A stretch of DNA of 64,000 nt from NCBI RefSeq assembly GCF_030077735.1, contig NZ_JASJEU010000012.1, positions 124,001 to 188,000 of the forward strand, written 5' to 3'. Both the position numbers and the translations under genes were made by a program. This document shows positions 35,465 through 45,164 of this stretch, piece by piece. The notes under the pieces are model-generated. The model was not told the DNA's origin. It saw only the letters and a program-made list of their open reading frames with translations, and ran no database searches. Numbering within the stretch: position 1 is the first letter of the stretch; every line of letters starts with the position of its first letter. This DNA comes from Gordonibacter faecis. Lineage in GTDB: Bacteria; Actinomycetota; Coriobacteriia; Coriobacteriales; Eggerthellaceae.

Positions 35465-36390
35465 AGCGGTTTCGCATTGGTACACGCAAGAGCGAGTTGG
35501 CGCTCTGGCAGGCGCGCTTTGTGCAGCGGCTGCTTGAAGAGGCGCACCCGAGCCTTGCGGTGGAACTGGTCACCATGGATACCGAGGGCGACAAGAACCT
35601 TGAGGTGCCGCTGTCGTCCGTGGCTGGCAAAGGGTTCTTCACGGCGGAAATTGAAGCGCGCCTCTACACCGGTGAGCTTGACATCGCCGTGCACAGCCTG
35701 AAGGACTTGCCCACCACATTGCCGGCGGGCCTTGAGGTGAGCGCGTACTGCGAGCGCGGCGACGCGCGCGATGCCTTCCTCGGCAAGGACGGTCGCACGT
35801 TTGACGGCCTGCCGCCGAATGCGCGTGTGGGTACGTCCAGCTTGCGCCGCACGGCGCAGCTGCGCCACGTGCGTCCCGACGTGGAGTGCGTGGACATCCG
35901 TGGCAACCTGGGCACGCGCTGGCGCAAGTTGCAGGAAGCTGACGATCTGGACGGCATCGTACTGGCCGCCGGTGTCATGCGCCTTGGGTGGGAAGAGCGC
36001 ATCACGCAGTTCTTCGACGGCGCGACGGTGCTTCCCGCGCCTGGTCAGGGCGTGGTCGCGGTCGAAAGCGCCACGGAGCGCGCCGACGTGCGCGAGGTAG
36101 TGACCGCCATCAATCACCGGTCCACCGCACGTGCCGCGCGCGCCGAGCGCAGCTTCCTCACGCTTCTGGGCGGCGGCTGTCAAACGCCCATCGCCGCCTT
36201 CGCCACGGTTGAAGGCGACACGATTCGCCTGGAGGGAAGCGTGATCAGCCTTGATGGGGCCGACCTCGTGCGAGTGCTGGAAACGGGCACCAGCCCCGAG
36301 CAGGTGGGCGAAGCGGCCGCGCGCCGCGCGCTCGATGCGGGGGCGGATGCCATCCTGCGCGCCACCGGCGACGCACCAACAAACCACTAG
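35461..36390 (+). CDS. hemC: Porphobilinogen deaminase (hydroxymethylbilane synthase)
   Basis: A 309-residue enzyme that polymerises four porphobilinogens. It has the FRIGTRKSELALWQA start, the HSLKDLPT motif and the dipyrromethane-cofactor Cys in LGGGCQTPI. ATGA overlap with hemA; cobA/hemD follows 17 bases later. Placing it with siroheme genes supports a role in supplying DsrAB and the cytochromes. Confidence 0.95.
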   Translation: MKRFRIGTRKSELALWQARFVQRLLEEAHPSLAVELVTMDTEGDKNLEVPLSSVAGKGFFTAEIEARLYTGELDIAVHSLKDLPTTLPAGLEVSAYCERGDARDAFLGKDGRTFDGLPPNARVGTSSLRRTAQLRHVRPDVECVDIRGNLGTRWRKLQEADDLDGIVLAAGVMRLGWEERITQFFDGATVLPAPGQGVVAVESATERADVREVVTAINHRSTARAARAERSFLTLLGGGCQTPIAAFATVEGDTIRLEGSVISLDGADLVRVLETGTSPEQVGEAAARRALDAGADAILRATGDAPTNH

Positions 36391-36407
36391 GGAACGGGCA
36401 GGACACC

Positions 36408-38027
36408 ATGGAACAAAACGCGCAGGTGTACTTGGTGGGAGCGGGCCCCGGAGATCCGGGCCTTATGACCGTACGGGGCCGTGAACTGGTAGAACAAGCC
36501 GACGTGCTGGTGTATGACCGACTGGTGTCGCCGCGCATCATCGCGTGGGCGCGCCCGGACTGCGAGCGGGTGTACGTGGGCAAAACGCCCGAGCGCCACA
36601 CGCTGCCGCAGCACGAGATCAACGCGCTTTTGGTGGAGAAGGCCGCGCCTGGTCGCACGGTGGTGCGCCTCAAGGGCGGCGACCCGTTCGTGTTCGGCCG
36701 CGGCGGCGAAGAGGCCGAGGAACTGCGCGCCCACGGCATTCCCTTCGCCGTGGTGCCGGGCGTGACGTCGTGCATTGCCGCGCCCGCCTACGCGGGCATT
36801 CCCGTGACGCACCGCTCGGCGGCCTCGTCGTTTACCGTGGTCACGGGGCATGAAGATCCCGCGAAGCTCTCGTCGTCGCTCGACTGGGAGCAGCTGGCGC
36901 ATGTGGGCGGCACGCTTGTGTTCCTCATGGGCATGAAGAACCTGCCCATTATTGCTGAAAGCCTCATGGCCTACGGCATGGCGGATGATACGCCGGTTGC
37001 GGTGGTAGAGCGCGGCACGTGGCCGGGGCAGCGGGTGCTTACCGGCACGTTGGATACCATTGCGGCCGACGTGCTTGAACGCGGGTTCGCGAACCCCTCT
37101 GTCATTGTGGTGGGTTCGGTGGTGGCGCTGCGCGATGAACTGGCGTGGTTTAACCCCCGTCCGTTGACGGGCAAGACCGTGGGTATCACGCGCGCCCGCC
37201 ACCAAGTGTCCGAGCTGCGCTCGGAACTGGAGGAATTGGGCGCCACCGTGGCGGAGTTTCCGGTGAGCCGCCTGGCTGAACCCTCCGATCCAGCGCCGCT
37301 TGCCGCGTTCGTTGCGCAGCCCACACCCGTTAACTGGGTGGTGTTCACCAGCGCAAACGGCGTGAAAACGTTCTTCCGCGCGTTCGAAGCGGCACACGGC
37401 GCGAGCCCGGCCGCTGCTTCCCCTTCCGCACATTCCGCACCTTCCACCTCCGCCGATCCTGCCGCTGACGCGGGTGCCGACGCCTCGCTTACCTTACCCG
37501 ATGCTGCTTTCGCGGGCGCCACCGTGGTCGCCGTGGGCCCCGCCACGGCGAAGGCGCTCGCGGAACGCGGCGTGCGCAGCGTGCTGACACCCGACACCTT
37601 CCGTGCGGAAGGCGTCGCGGACCTCCTCAGGGGCCGACTCGACCCCCATGAGCGCGTGCTGCTCGTGAGGGCCGAGGACGCCCGTACCGTCGTAGCCGAT
37701 ATGGTGCGCGAACGCGGCGCTGAACTGGTGGATGTGCCCGCGTATCGCACCGTGCTGCGCGAGGATGGCAAGGAAGCATTACAGGACGCCCTGCGCACAG
37801 GGAGCCTGGACGCACTCACCTTCGCCAGTTCGTCGGCTGTGCGCAACACACTTGCCCTGCTTGATGGCGACGCCGGTCTGCTTGCCGACGTGTCGCTGTT
37901 CTCAATTGGACCCCTCACCACCGCCACCATGGAAGAGCTGGGGCTTGCCCCGGCGGGCGAGGCTTCCTCGTCCACCATCAGCGGCCTGGTGGGAGCCGTA
38001 CTCGGATCGTTGGGAGGATTATCGTGA
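36408..38027 (+). CDS. cobA/hemD: Fused uroporphyrinogen-III methyltransferase and uroporphyrinogen-III synthase
   Basis: A 539-residue bifunctional protein. Residues 1-245 are the SAM-dependent methyltransferase (VYLVGAGPGDPGLMT, DRLVSP, GDPFVFGRGGEEAEEL) that makes precorrin-2. From about 260 on is the uroporphyrinogen-III synthase, with a low-complexity Ala/Ser/Pro insertion near residue 330. The fusion channels hydroxymethylbilane to precorrin-2, the branch toward siroheme. It overlaps hemB by GTGA. Confidence 0.93.
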   Translation: MEQNAQVYLVGAGPGDPGLMTVRGRELVEQADVLVYDRLVSPRIIAWARPDCERVYVGKTPERHTLPQHEINALLVEKAAPGRTVVRLKGGDPFVFGRGGEEAEELRAHGIPFAVVPGVTSCIAAPAYAGIPVTHRSAASSFTVVTGHEDPAKLSSSLDWEQLAHVGGTLVFLMGMKNLPIIAESLMAYGMADDTPVAVVERGTWPGQRVLTGTLDTIAADVLERGFANPSVIVVGSVVALRDELAWFNPRPLTGKTVGITRARHQVSELRSELEELGATVAEFPVSRLAEPSDPAPLAAFVAQPTPVNWVVFTSANGVKTFFRAFEAAHGASPAAASPSAHSAPSTSADPAADAGADASLTLPDAAFAGATVVAVGPATAKALAERGVRSVLTPDTFRAEGVADLLRGRLDPHERVLLVRAEDARTVVADMVRERGAELVDVPAYRTVLREDGKEALQDALRTGSLDALTFASSSAVRNTLALLDGDAGLLADVSLFSIGPLTTATMEELGLAPAGEASSSTISGLVGAVLGSLGGLS

Positions 38028-39001
38028 ACCTGCCCGTGCGCCCGCGCCGTCTGCGCGCGAACGAAACCATCCGCGCCATGGTGCGCGAACACGAACTGCG
38101 CGTGACGGATTTCATCTACCCGCTGTTTGTCTGCCACGGCACCGACGTGGCAGATCCCGTGGGCTCCATGCCGGGCGTGTTTCGCTATTCGCTCGACCGG
38201 CTGCCTGCCGTGCTCGATGAGGTGGTTGGTCTGGGCATTCCCGGCATTATCCTGTTCGGCATTCCCGCGCACAAAGACGCGGTGGGCTCCGAGGCCTACG
38301 CTGATGACGGCATTGTGCAGCAGGCCGTGCGCGCCATCAAGGAGCGCTACCCCAACCTGGTGGTTATCACCGACGTGTGCCTGTGCGAATACACCGACCA
38401 TGGCCACTGTGGCCTGGTGAAAGACGGCTACGTGCAAAATGACGAAACGGTGGAACTGCTCGCGCAGACGGCCGTGTCGCACGCGCGCGCCGGTGCCGAT
38501 ATGGTGGCGCCCTCCGACATGATGGACGGCCGCGTGGCCGCCATCCGTCAGGCGCTCGATGCCGCAGGGTTGGAGCGCGTGGCCATCATGTCGTACGCCG
38601 CGAAGTTTGCCTCGGGCTTCTACGGGCCCTTCCGCGAGGCGGCCGGTTCCGCACCGGGCTTCGGCGACCGCAAGAGTTACCAGATGGATCCCGCGAACGG
38701 CGACGAGGCCATCCGCGAGGCGCTGGCCGACGTGGCCGAAGGGGCCGACCTTATCATTGTGAAGCCGGCGCTCGCGTTCGGCGACATCATGTGGCGCACG
38801 AAGCAGGAAACGCGCCTGCCCGTGGTGGCTTACAACGTGAGCGGCGAGTACTCCATGGTGAAGGCCGCCGCTGCGAACGGCTGGCTCGACGAGCGCAAGG
38901 TGGTGCTTGAGGCGCTCTGCGGTATGAAGCGCGCCGGGGCCAGCCTCATCATCACGTACCACGCCCTCGACGCGGCGCGCTGGCTGACTGGCCGCGCATA
39001 G
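38024..39001 (+). CDS. hemB: Delta-aminolevulinic acid dehydratase
   Basis: A 325-residue enzyme joining two aminolevulinates to porphobilinogen. The Cys-rich zinc site DVCLCEYTDHGHCG and the active-site lysines in SYAAKFAS and IVKPAL are seen. Start is GTG at 38024, overlapping the preceding stop. Confidence 0.95.
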   Translation: MNLPVRPRRLRANETIRAMVREHELRVTDFIYPLFVCHGTDVADPVGSMPGVFRYSLDRLPAVLDEVVGLGIPGIILFGIPAHKDAVGSEAYADDGIVQQAVRAIKERYPNLVVITDVCLCEYTDHGHCGLVKDGYVQNDETVELLAQTAVSHARAGADMVAPSDMMDGRVAAIRQALDAAGLERVAIMSYAAKFASGFYGPFREAAGSAPGFGDRKSYQMDPANGDEAIREALADVAEGADLIIVKPALAFGDIMWRTKQETRLPVVAYNVSGEYSMVKAAAANGWLDERKVVLEALCGMKRAGASLIITYHALDAARWLTGRA

Positions 39002-39013
39002 AAAGGAAGCGCT

Positions 39014-40315
39014 ATGCAGACGGAAACCACGCGTGACCTGCCGAAAAGCGGCGAAGCGTACCGCCAGGCCGCGGAGGCAATCCCCGGCGGCGTGAACTCT
39101 CCCGTGCGCGCGGCACTCGCCGTGGGCGCCGACCCGGCGTTCATCGCGCGCGGCGAGGGAGCGTATCTCTGGGATGTCGACGGCAATCGCTATATCGACT
39201 ACGTGGGGTCGTGGGGGCCGCTCATCATGGGCCACGCGCATCCCGCCGTCGTGGATGCCGTGTGCGCGGCGGCGCGCAACGGCCTCAGTTTCGGCGCGCC
39301 CACGCCGGGCGAAACGGAACTTGTGCACGCCATTCGCGACGCCTTCCCCTCCATGCAGATGGTGCGCCTCGTGAGCTCGGGCACCGAGGCCACGATGAGC
39401 GCCATCCGCCTCGCTCGTGGCGTGACCGGGCGTGATTACATCGTGAAGTTTGAAGGCTGCTACCACGGCCATGCCGACGCGTTACTCGTAAAGGCGGGCA
39501 GCGGCGCGCTCACCATGGGAGTGCCTAGCTCAGCAGGGGTGCCCGCAAGCATTACGGCCACCACGCTGGTGGCCCGCTACAACGACCTCGACAGCGTGCG
39601 CGAGCTGTTCGCCCAGCATGGCGAAGAGATTGCGGCCGTCATCGTGGAGCCCGTGGCGGGCAACATGGGTGTGGTGCCGCCGGTCGACGGGTTCCTCAAC
39701 GGGCTGCGCGACCTCACGGAGGCGTTCGGCAGCTTGCTCATTTTTGACGAAGTGATGACCGGCTTCCGCGTGTCGTTCGGCGGCGCTCAGGAACACTACG
39801 GCATCGACCCCGACCTCACGTGCCTTGGCAAGATTATCGGCGGCGGCATGCCGCTCGCTGCGTTCGGAGGCAAGCGCCGCTACCTGGAACAACTCGCTCC
39901 GCTCGGGCCGGTGTATCAGGCGGGAACTCTCGCCGGCAACCCGGTGGCCGTGGCCGCGGGCCTGGCCACGGTTCGCCTGCTGCGCGAATCCGGCGTACAT
40001 GATGCCATCGTCAAGAACACAACGGCGCTCGCACACGGCATCCGCGAACTCGGCGAACGCGCCGGCGTGCCCCTGCGCGTGAACCAGGTGGGCGCCATGT
40101 TCTCCGTGTTCTTCACTAACCAGGACGTGCGCGATTACGAAAGCGCGTGCTCGTCTGACACTGACCGCTTCGCCCGGTACTATCGCGCCCTGCGCGCGGC
40201 GGGCGTGTACACGGCTCCCAGCCAGTTCGAGGCACTGTTCATGTCAGCCGCCCACACGGAGGCCGACGTTCAGCACACGCTTGCGTGCGTGGAGGGGGTC
40301 CTGGCCGGCCTGTGA
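39014..40315 (+). CDS. hemL: Glutamate-1-semialdehyde 2,1-aminomutase
   Basis: A 433-residue PLP enzyme that makes aminolevulinate. It has the GGVNSPVRA start, the LVSSGTEATMSAIRLARG region and the PLP lysine in LGKIIGGGMP. It is the last gene of the hem operon; AAAGGAAGC lies before its ATG. No genes for later protoheme steps are present, so the visible pathway leads to siroheme. Confidence 0.95.
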   Translation: MQTETTRDLPKSGEAYRQAAEAIPGGVNSPVRAALAVGADPAFIARGEGAYLWDVDGNRYIDYVGSWGPLIMGHAHPAVVDAVCAAARNGLSFGAPTPGETELVHAIRDAFPSMQMVRLVSSGTEATMSAIRLARGVTGRDYIVKFEGCYHGHADALLVKAGSGALTMGVPSSAGVPASITATTLVARYNDLDSVRELFAQHGEEIAAVIVEPVAGNMGVVPPVDGFLNGLRDLTEAFGSLLIFDEVMTGFRVSFGGAQEHYGIDPDLTCLGKIIGGGMPLAAFGGKRRYLEQLAPLGPVYQAGTLAGNPVAVAAGLATVRLLRESGVHDAIVKNTTALAHGIRELGERAGVPLRVNQVGAMFSVFFTNQDVRDYESACSSDTDRFARYYRALRAAGVYTAPSQFEALFMSAAHTEADVQHTLACVEGVLAGL

Positions 40316-40550
40316 CCGAGGCCGCGGTCCGGCCCAACCAATTCCGCCTACAAACCCTCACACCCGAGGGCGGTGCCAACCTGTCCCCTCAACCGTCAAA
40401 AATCCTCACTGATCAGGCAACTCTTTGTTGAGGCTGCCGCGGTTCAGCCATCGGATTCTTTTATTCCTAAAGGAGGTGTTGCCTATCGTTCACGCGTTTG
40501 ACCAAGCGTAATAGCGCGTCATAGCCAATGTTAATGACGCCATGAAATCA

Positions 40551-40585
40551 CGGTATTTTACAGCCCCCTGGGGCGGTGATTAAAT
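40551..40585 (+). promoter_or_regulatory. Promoter of the ferredoxin-dsrAB operon
   Basis: TTTACA (40557-40562, five of six to the -35 consensus), 17 bases, TTAAAT (40580-40585) preceded by TG, an extended -10. The block CGGTATTTTACA-N13-GTGATTAAAT is repeated almost exactly before dsrD. The first gene starts 78 bases downstream. The rest of 40316-40550 shows only a weak CCTCAAC/GTTGAGG repeat (40387-40433) and no gene. Confidence 0.68.
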
Positions 40586-40662
40586 CGAAAGCAGCTGTTC
40601 ATTGACCTGCGACCACGGTCTGAAAAGCCGAGGTGAAGGAGAGAGAGGAGGGGCGAACACCT

Positions 40663-40851
40663 ATGTATATGGTGACCTTGAATGAAGAGAAATGCACCGG
40701 GTGCGATTCGTGCGCAGCTGGCTGCCCGGCTCAGATTTTGGCATTCGACGGCGAGCATGCCGTCATCAAAGGCGACCCGTGCGACTGCATGGGATGCGAA
40801 GCCTGCGTCATGGTATGTCCCGCAGGCGCGTTTACCGTACAGGAACTGTAG
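40663..40851 (+). CDS. Two-cluster [4Fe-4S] ferredoxin
   Basis: A 62-residue ferredoxin with CTGCDSCAAGCP and CMGCEACVMVCP motifs, enough for two [4Fe-4S] clusters. GAGAGGAGGGG precedes the ATG at 40663. As the first gene of the dsrAB operon, 41 bases ahead of dsrA, it may donate electrons to sulfite reductase. It is short and has no extra domain. Confidence 0.85.
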   Translation: MYMVTLNEEKCTGCDSCAAGCPAQILAFDGEHAVIKGDPCDCMGCEACVMVCPAGAFTVQEL

Positions 40852-40892
40852 CGCCGAGCAGGTTCCTACAGGGAACCATAGGAGGAGCGAAC

Positions 40893-42113
40893 ATGGATGA
40901 GAACAGCAAGACCCCCCAGCTGGACGAGCTGGAAAACGGGCCGTGGCCGAGTTTCGTTACGGAGATAAAGAAGTCCGCGGAGAAAAACGCGATGAGCGCC
41001 GATCTGCTGGGCGTGCTCGAGCGCTCCTACGAGGACAAGATCGGCCACTGGAAGCACGGCGGCATTGTGGGTGTGAAGGGCTACGGCGGCGGCGTCGTGG
41101 GGCGCTACACCGACCTGCCCGAGGAATTCCCGAATGTGGCCGAGTTCCACACGATGCGCGTGGCCTCGCCGAGTGGCTGGTTTTATACCACCGATGCGCT
41201 GCGCACCATCTGCGACATCTGGGAGCGTCACGGCTCCGGCATCACCAACATGCACGGTTCAACGGGCGACCTCATTTTGCTGGGCATGAAGACCGAAGAG
41301 CTGCAGCCCACCTTCAACGAGCTGGCCGAAAATGGCTTTGACCTGGGCGGTTCTGGTTCTGACCTGCGCTCGCCTAGCTGCTGCTGCGGTCCGGGCCGCT
41401 GCGAATACGCGTGCTACGACACGCTGGACATGTGCTACGACATCACGCAGGAGTTCCAGGACGAGCTGCACCGTCCCATGTGGCCCTACAAGTCGAAGAT
41501 CAAGATGTCCGGCTGCGCGAACGACTGCGTTGCTGCCGCTGCCCGCGCCGACATCTCCGTCATTGGTACATGGCGCGATTCGCTCATCATCGACCAGGAC
41601 GAGGTCAAGAAGTACGTCGAAGAGGGCCTCGACATTCGCGAAGCTGTCGTTGACCGCTGCCCGACGCGCTGTTTGACCTACGACGACGCCACCGGCGAGC
41701 TTTCCGTGAACGCCGCCGAGTGCACGCGCTGCATGCACTGCATCAACGTGATGTGCAAAGCCATCAAGCAGGGCGAAGAGAAGGGCGCCACCATTTTGCT
41801 GGGCGCCAAGTCCACCATTGTGAAGTCCGCCTTCATGTCGTGGGTGCTGGTGCCGTTCATGAAGATGGAAGCCCCCTACGACGAGTTCAAAGACCTGGTG
41901 AACCGCATTTGGGACTGGTGGGACGAAAACGGCAAGACCCGCGAGCGCGTCGGCGAAACGGTGTATCGCATTGGCATGGGCAAGTTCCTGCGCGAAGTGG
42001 GCTTGGAGGCCGTTCCGCAGATGGTGTACCGTCCGCGCGCGAACCCGTATGTGTTCTGGCCGCAGGAGGAAATCTTTAAGGAAGCGGCAGGGCAGGACGC
42101 GGAAGAGAACTAG
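40893..42113 (+). CDS. dsrA: Dissimilatory sulfite reductase alpha subunit
   Basis: A 406-residue subunit of the siroheme enzyme that reduces sulfite with DsrC. It shows SPSCCCGPGRCEYAC near 160 and SGCANDC near 205, the Cys ligands of the coupled [4Fe-4S]-siroheme, and a ferredoxin insert (CPTRCLTY, CTRCMHC) at about 256-290. GGAGGAGCGAAC precedes the ATG at 40893; a longer frame overlaps the ferredoxin gene. dsrB follows after 71 bases. Confidence 0.95.
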   Translation: MDENSKTPQLDELENGPWPSFVTEIKKSAEKNAMSADLLGVLERSYEDKIGHWKHGGIVGVKGYGGGVVGRYTDLPEEFPNVAEFHTMRVASPSGWFYTTDALRTICDIWERHGSGITNMHGSTGDLILLGMKTEELQPTFNELAENGFDLGGSGSDLRSPSCCCGPGRCEYACYDTLDMCYDITQEFQDELHRPMWPYKSKIKMSGCANDCVAAAARADISVIGTWRDSLIIDQDEVKKYVEEGLDIREAVVDRCPTRCLTYDDATGELSVNAAECTRCMHCINVMCKAIKQGEEKGATILLGAKSTIVKSAFMSWVLVPFMKMEAPYDEFKDLVNRIWDWWDENGKTRERVGETVYRIGMGKFLREVGLEAVPQMVYRPRANPYVFWPQEEIFKEAAGQDAEEN

Positions 42114-42184
42114 CGCACTACGGGCTTTCCCCCTGGGAATAAGCCTGATCACGGCATCCAAAAGAGACAGACGAGGTGATTTAA

Positions 42185-43240
42185 GTGGCAATGATTGATA
42201 ACGGCCCTCCGGACTTCCGCGAGTATCTCCCCACTATCATCAAGGAGAACTACGGCAAGTGGCAGTATCACGAGCATCCGCGACCGGGCGTGCTGAAGCA
42301 CGTCGGCCCGGCGGGTGCCCTGTACAGCATCCGCGTGGGTGAGCCGCGCCTCATGAGCATCGAGTCCATTCGCGACGTCTGCGATATCGCCGACGAGTTC
42401 TGCGACGGGCACCTGCGCTTCACGAGCCGCAACAACATTGAGTTCCTTACGCCTGATGAGAGCAAGGTAGACCCCATCATCGAGCGCTGCGAGGAACTGG
42501 GCTACCCGGTGGGTGGCACCGGGCACTCGCTCAGCAATATCGTACACACGCAGGGCTGGGTGCACTGCCACACGCCCGCAAGCGACGCGTCGGGCATCGT
42601 GAAGGCCATCATGGACGACCTCTACGAGTACTTCGGCTCCGAGGTGCTGCCGAACAAGCTGCACATCGCCATGGCCTGCTGCCTGAACATGTGCGGCGCG
42701 GCCCACTGTAGCGATATTTCCATCGTGGGCATCCACCGCACGGTTCCGCGTATCGACCACGAATCGGTGCGCAAGAACACCGAAATCCCCAGCTTGGTGG
42801 CGTGCTGCCCGACCGCGGCTATCCGCCCGGATCCCAAGAACAAGAGCGTCACCATTGTGGACGAGCGCTGCATGTACTGCGGCAACTGCTACACCATGTC
42901 GCCGGGCATGCACATCATGGACGCGGAAAACGACGGTCTGGCCATCATGGTGGGCGGCAAGGTGTCCACGGCCCGTACCGACCCCAGCTTCTCGCGCATG
43001 GTTATTCCGTTCCTGCCGAACAACCCGCCGCGTTGGCCTGAGGTAACCGAGGCCGTGCGCCATATCGTTGAGGTGTGGATCGAGAACGCTCGCAAGGGGG
43101 AGCGTCTGGGCGAGTGGATCGAACGCATCGGCTGGGAGCGTTTCTTCTCCATTTCGGGAATTCCGTTCTCCGACAAACTTATCGACGACTACATCTTCTC
43201 ACGCGAGACGTTTAGAACGTCCTCGGCGTTCAAGTTCTAG
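42185..43240 (+). CDS. dsrB: Dissimilatory sulfite reductase beta subunit
   Basis: A 351-residue partner of DsrA. It has TQGWVHCHTP near 120, CCLNMCGAAHC near 165 (siroheme-cluster ligands) and a ferredoxin domain (CPTAAIRP, CMYCGNC near 228). Start is GTG at 42185 with GAGGTG six bases before it; an ATG two codons on is too far from that site. Together with dsrA this is a complete reductive-type pair with no visible damage. Confidence 0.95.
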   Translation: MAMIDNGPPDFREYLPTIIKENYGKWQYHEHPRPGVLKHVGPAGALYSIRVGEPRLMSIESIRDVCDIADEFCDGHLRFTSRNNIEFLTPDESKVDPIIERCEELGYPVGGTGHSLSNIVHTQGWVHCHTPASDASGIVKAIMDDLYEYFGSEVLPNKLHIAMACCLNMCGAAHCSDISIVGIHRTVPRIDHESVRKNTEIPSLVACCPTAAIRPDPKNKSVTIVDERCMYCGNCYTMSPGMHIMDAENDGLAIMVGGKVSTARTDPSFSRMVIPFLPNNPPRWPEVTEAVRHIVEVWIENARKGERLGEWIERIGWERFFSISGIPFSDKLIDDYIFSRETFRTSSAFKF

Positions 43241-43254
43241 CGCTTTTGGCTCTC

Positions 43255-43334
43255 AATCCGCGTCGGCAGGACTGCCGGAATCCGTCGGCGCGGATTGATC
43301 AGCGATAGGTGATATTGGTCACTTACCGCTGATC
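43255..43334 (+). repeat. Two adjoining inverted repeats between dsrB and the exporter gene
   Basis: AATCCGCG (43255) pairs with CGCGGATT (43289), with CGGCAG/CTGCCG nested inside. Right after it GATCAGCG (43297) pairs with CGCTGATC (43327), with GGTGA/TCACT inside. No T run follows. It could be a processing site or partial attenuator. Confidence 0.45.
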
Positions 43335-43391
43335 GCATACACGAGGGAAGAGCGGCCATACCGCCGCTCGAGCAAAGAGAAGGGGATATTT

Positions 43392-44753
43392 ATGTCAACA
43401 AACAATACCAAGACCAACGGTGGAGGCCTGAAGAGCCTCTATCTGAAGGAAGATTGGTGGGCCGTTTGGATCGGTCTCGGCATCGTGATTATTGCGCTCA
43501 TCCTCTGGGCTGCTGGACAGTCCAGCATCTTGGGCGTGCTCAACGTGAAGTTCGCGGGCTACAGCGACTTCGCCGGGCTGCTGCCGTGCGTGACGGGCAT
43601 TTTCCCGAACGCGATTATTTTGTATGTGGTGTTGGCGGTTATCTTCTGCATCGTTATTGGCATCATGGGCAAGAACGTTCCCAAGTTCCTGGGGGGCTTC
43701 ACGCTTCTGTACGTGATGGCTATCTTGGTGCAGATTCTTTCCGCCTGGAGCATTGCCAAGCAGTTCAGCCTCGAGGCGCCGGTTATGGCCCTGATCGTGG
43801 GCATGATTGTGGGCAACTTCGTCAAGATTCCGGATTGGTTCGAAGCGGGCATGCGCACCGAGTTTTATGTGAAGACTGGTATCGTCCTCATGGGTGCCAC
43901 CCTTCCCTTCACGCTGATTCTGCAGTCTGGCCCGGTTGCTCTTCTGCAGGCTACCATTATTGCTGTGTCCACCTTCCTGGTGATTTATTTCTGCGGTACG
44001 CGCCTGTTCAAGCTTGAGAAGCCGTTCGCGGCAACGCTTGCTACCGGTGGTTCTATCTGCGGCGTGTCTGCCTCCATCGCTATCGGCAGTGCCGTGAACG
44101 CCAAGAAAGAGCACGTGTCCGTGTCCATCTCCATGGTTGTTATCTGGGCTACCGTTATGGTGTTCTTGCTTCCGATTATCTGCCGTGCTTTGGGGCTGTC
44201 CGACGGCGCATCCGGCGCGTGGATTGGCACCTCTGAGTTCGCCGATGCCGCCGGTATGGCTGCTGCCGCTCAGTTCGGCGATGGCGCTATCACCACGTTT
44301 ACCCTGATGAAGGTTGTTGGCCGCGATATCTTCGTGGGCGTGTGGGCCTTCATCCTGGCTATCATCTCTGTCACCATGTGGGAAAAGGGCGAAAGCGCCG
44401 ATGGCACGCGTCAGAAGCCGTCCGCCAGCGTTATTTGGGAGCGCTTCCCGAAGTTCGTTGTAGGCTTCTTTATTGCTTCCATCATTATCACCATCGTGAC
44501 GCTGGCCAGCGCTCCCGATGTTGCCGCTACCATCGACAAGCAGGTGCTCGGTCCCATCAAGGGTCTGCGCGGTTGGGCGTTCATCCTGTGCTTCCTCTGC
44601 ATTGGTTTGACCACCCGCTTCAAGGCACTTGCCGCTACCGGTTGGAAGCCCTTCGCGGCCTTCACCTGCGGCGTTGTGGTTAACGTGGCGCTCGGCTTCC
44701 TGTTCTCCACCATGATTCTGAACGGGTACTGGACGGCCGTTGGCCTCGGGTAA
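43392..44753 (+). CDS. YeiH-family putative sulfate/sulfite exporter
   Basis: A 453-residue membrane protein with about 11 helices. The pattern AGYSDFAGLLPC, the MRTEFYVKTGIVLMGATLPF region and GGSICGVSASIAIG match the UPF0324/YeiH family, annotated as putative sulfate exporters. AGAAGGGGATATTT precedes the ATG. In a dsr operon it may move sulfite, sulfide or a related sulfur compound; direction and substrate are not shown by the sequence. Confidence 0.82.
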   Translation: MSTNNTKTNGGGLKSLYLKEDWWAVWIGLGIVIIALILWAAGQSSILGVLNVKFAGYSDFAGLLPCVTGIFPNAIILYVVLAVIFCIVIGIMGKNVPKFLGGFTLLYVMAILVQILSAWSIAKQFSLEAPVMALIVGMIVGNFVKIPDWFEAGMRTEFYVKTGIVLMGATLPFTLILQSGPVALLQATIIAVSTFLVIYFCGTRLFKLEKPFAATLATGGSICGVSASIAIGSAVNAKKEHVSVSISMVVIWATVMVFLLPIICRALGLSDGASGAWIGTSEFADAAGMAAAAQFGDGAITTFTLMKVVGRDIFVGVWAFILAIISVTMWEKGESADGTRQKPSASVIWERFPKFVVGFFIASIIITIVTLASAPDVAATIDKQVLGPIKGLRGWAFILCFLCIGLTTRFKALAATGWKPFAAFTCGVVVNVALGFLFSTMILNGYWTAVGLG

Positions 44754-44758
44754 GCACC

Positions 44759-45142
44759 ATGACTGAGACAGCTGAGTCGACTGAATTCAAGCACACGTGT
44801 ATCCAAAGCGCCTGTTTCTTCCTTCCGTTTTTCGAAGCGGGGGAATGGCGCCGGAGGGGGAAGTCGCCGTGGAAGACGCTCAAGAAAGTTGAGACCACTC
44901 CGGAGGCCATTCGCGAGCTTGCGGCGTATACGAACCGGTGCATGACGCACAGTGCGGCCGTCATGGAGTTTTTGCTGAGTATCCACGACGACTGGGAGAT
45001 CACCGTCAAGAAAGACGGCGTGTGGATGGAAACGGAAACGATGATTTACGAGGACATCCTTCCCCTGCTTGAACGAGCGGGTATCAGCGAAAACGACTAC
45101 GCGCTGTACAGCGAGTACACGCGCAAATGGGGAATGATTTAG
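44759..45142 (+). CDS. Unknown small protein in the dsr region
   Basis: A 127-residue soluble protein, no family recognised. It has SACFFLPFFEAGEWRRRGK, then an alpha-helical stretch with AAYTNRCMTHSAAVMEFLL and an acidic end with aromatic residues (YALYSEYTRKWGMI). It begins 5 bases after the exporter stop and has no good Shine-Dalgarno of its own, so it depends on coupling. GC and codon use match the neighbours. A hairpin (45165-45200) follows. Confidence 0.6.
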   Translation: MTETAESTEFKHTCIQSACFFLPFFEAGEWRRRGKSPWKTLKKVETTPEAIRELAAYTNRCMTHSAAVMEFLLSIHDDWEITVKKDGVWMETETMIYEDILPLLERAGISENDYALYSEYTRKWGMI

Positions 45143-45164
45143 CCCCTCAGGTTCCTGCTTGAAG

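Noticed and set aside
36971..39472. Very long minus-strand open frame (833 codons) across cobA/hemD and hemB
   Set aside because: It is an antisense shadow of well-identified genes in GC-rich DNA, low in plausible protein features and rich in Arg and His.
40470..40512. Short leader ORF after AAAGGAGG before the dsrAB promoter
   Set aside because: The candidate GTG or TTG starts overlap or nearly touch the Shine-Dalgarno, and the peptide would be about 11 residues and upstream of the promoter.
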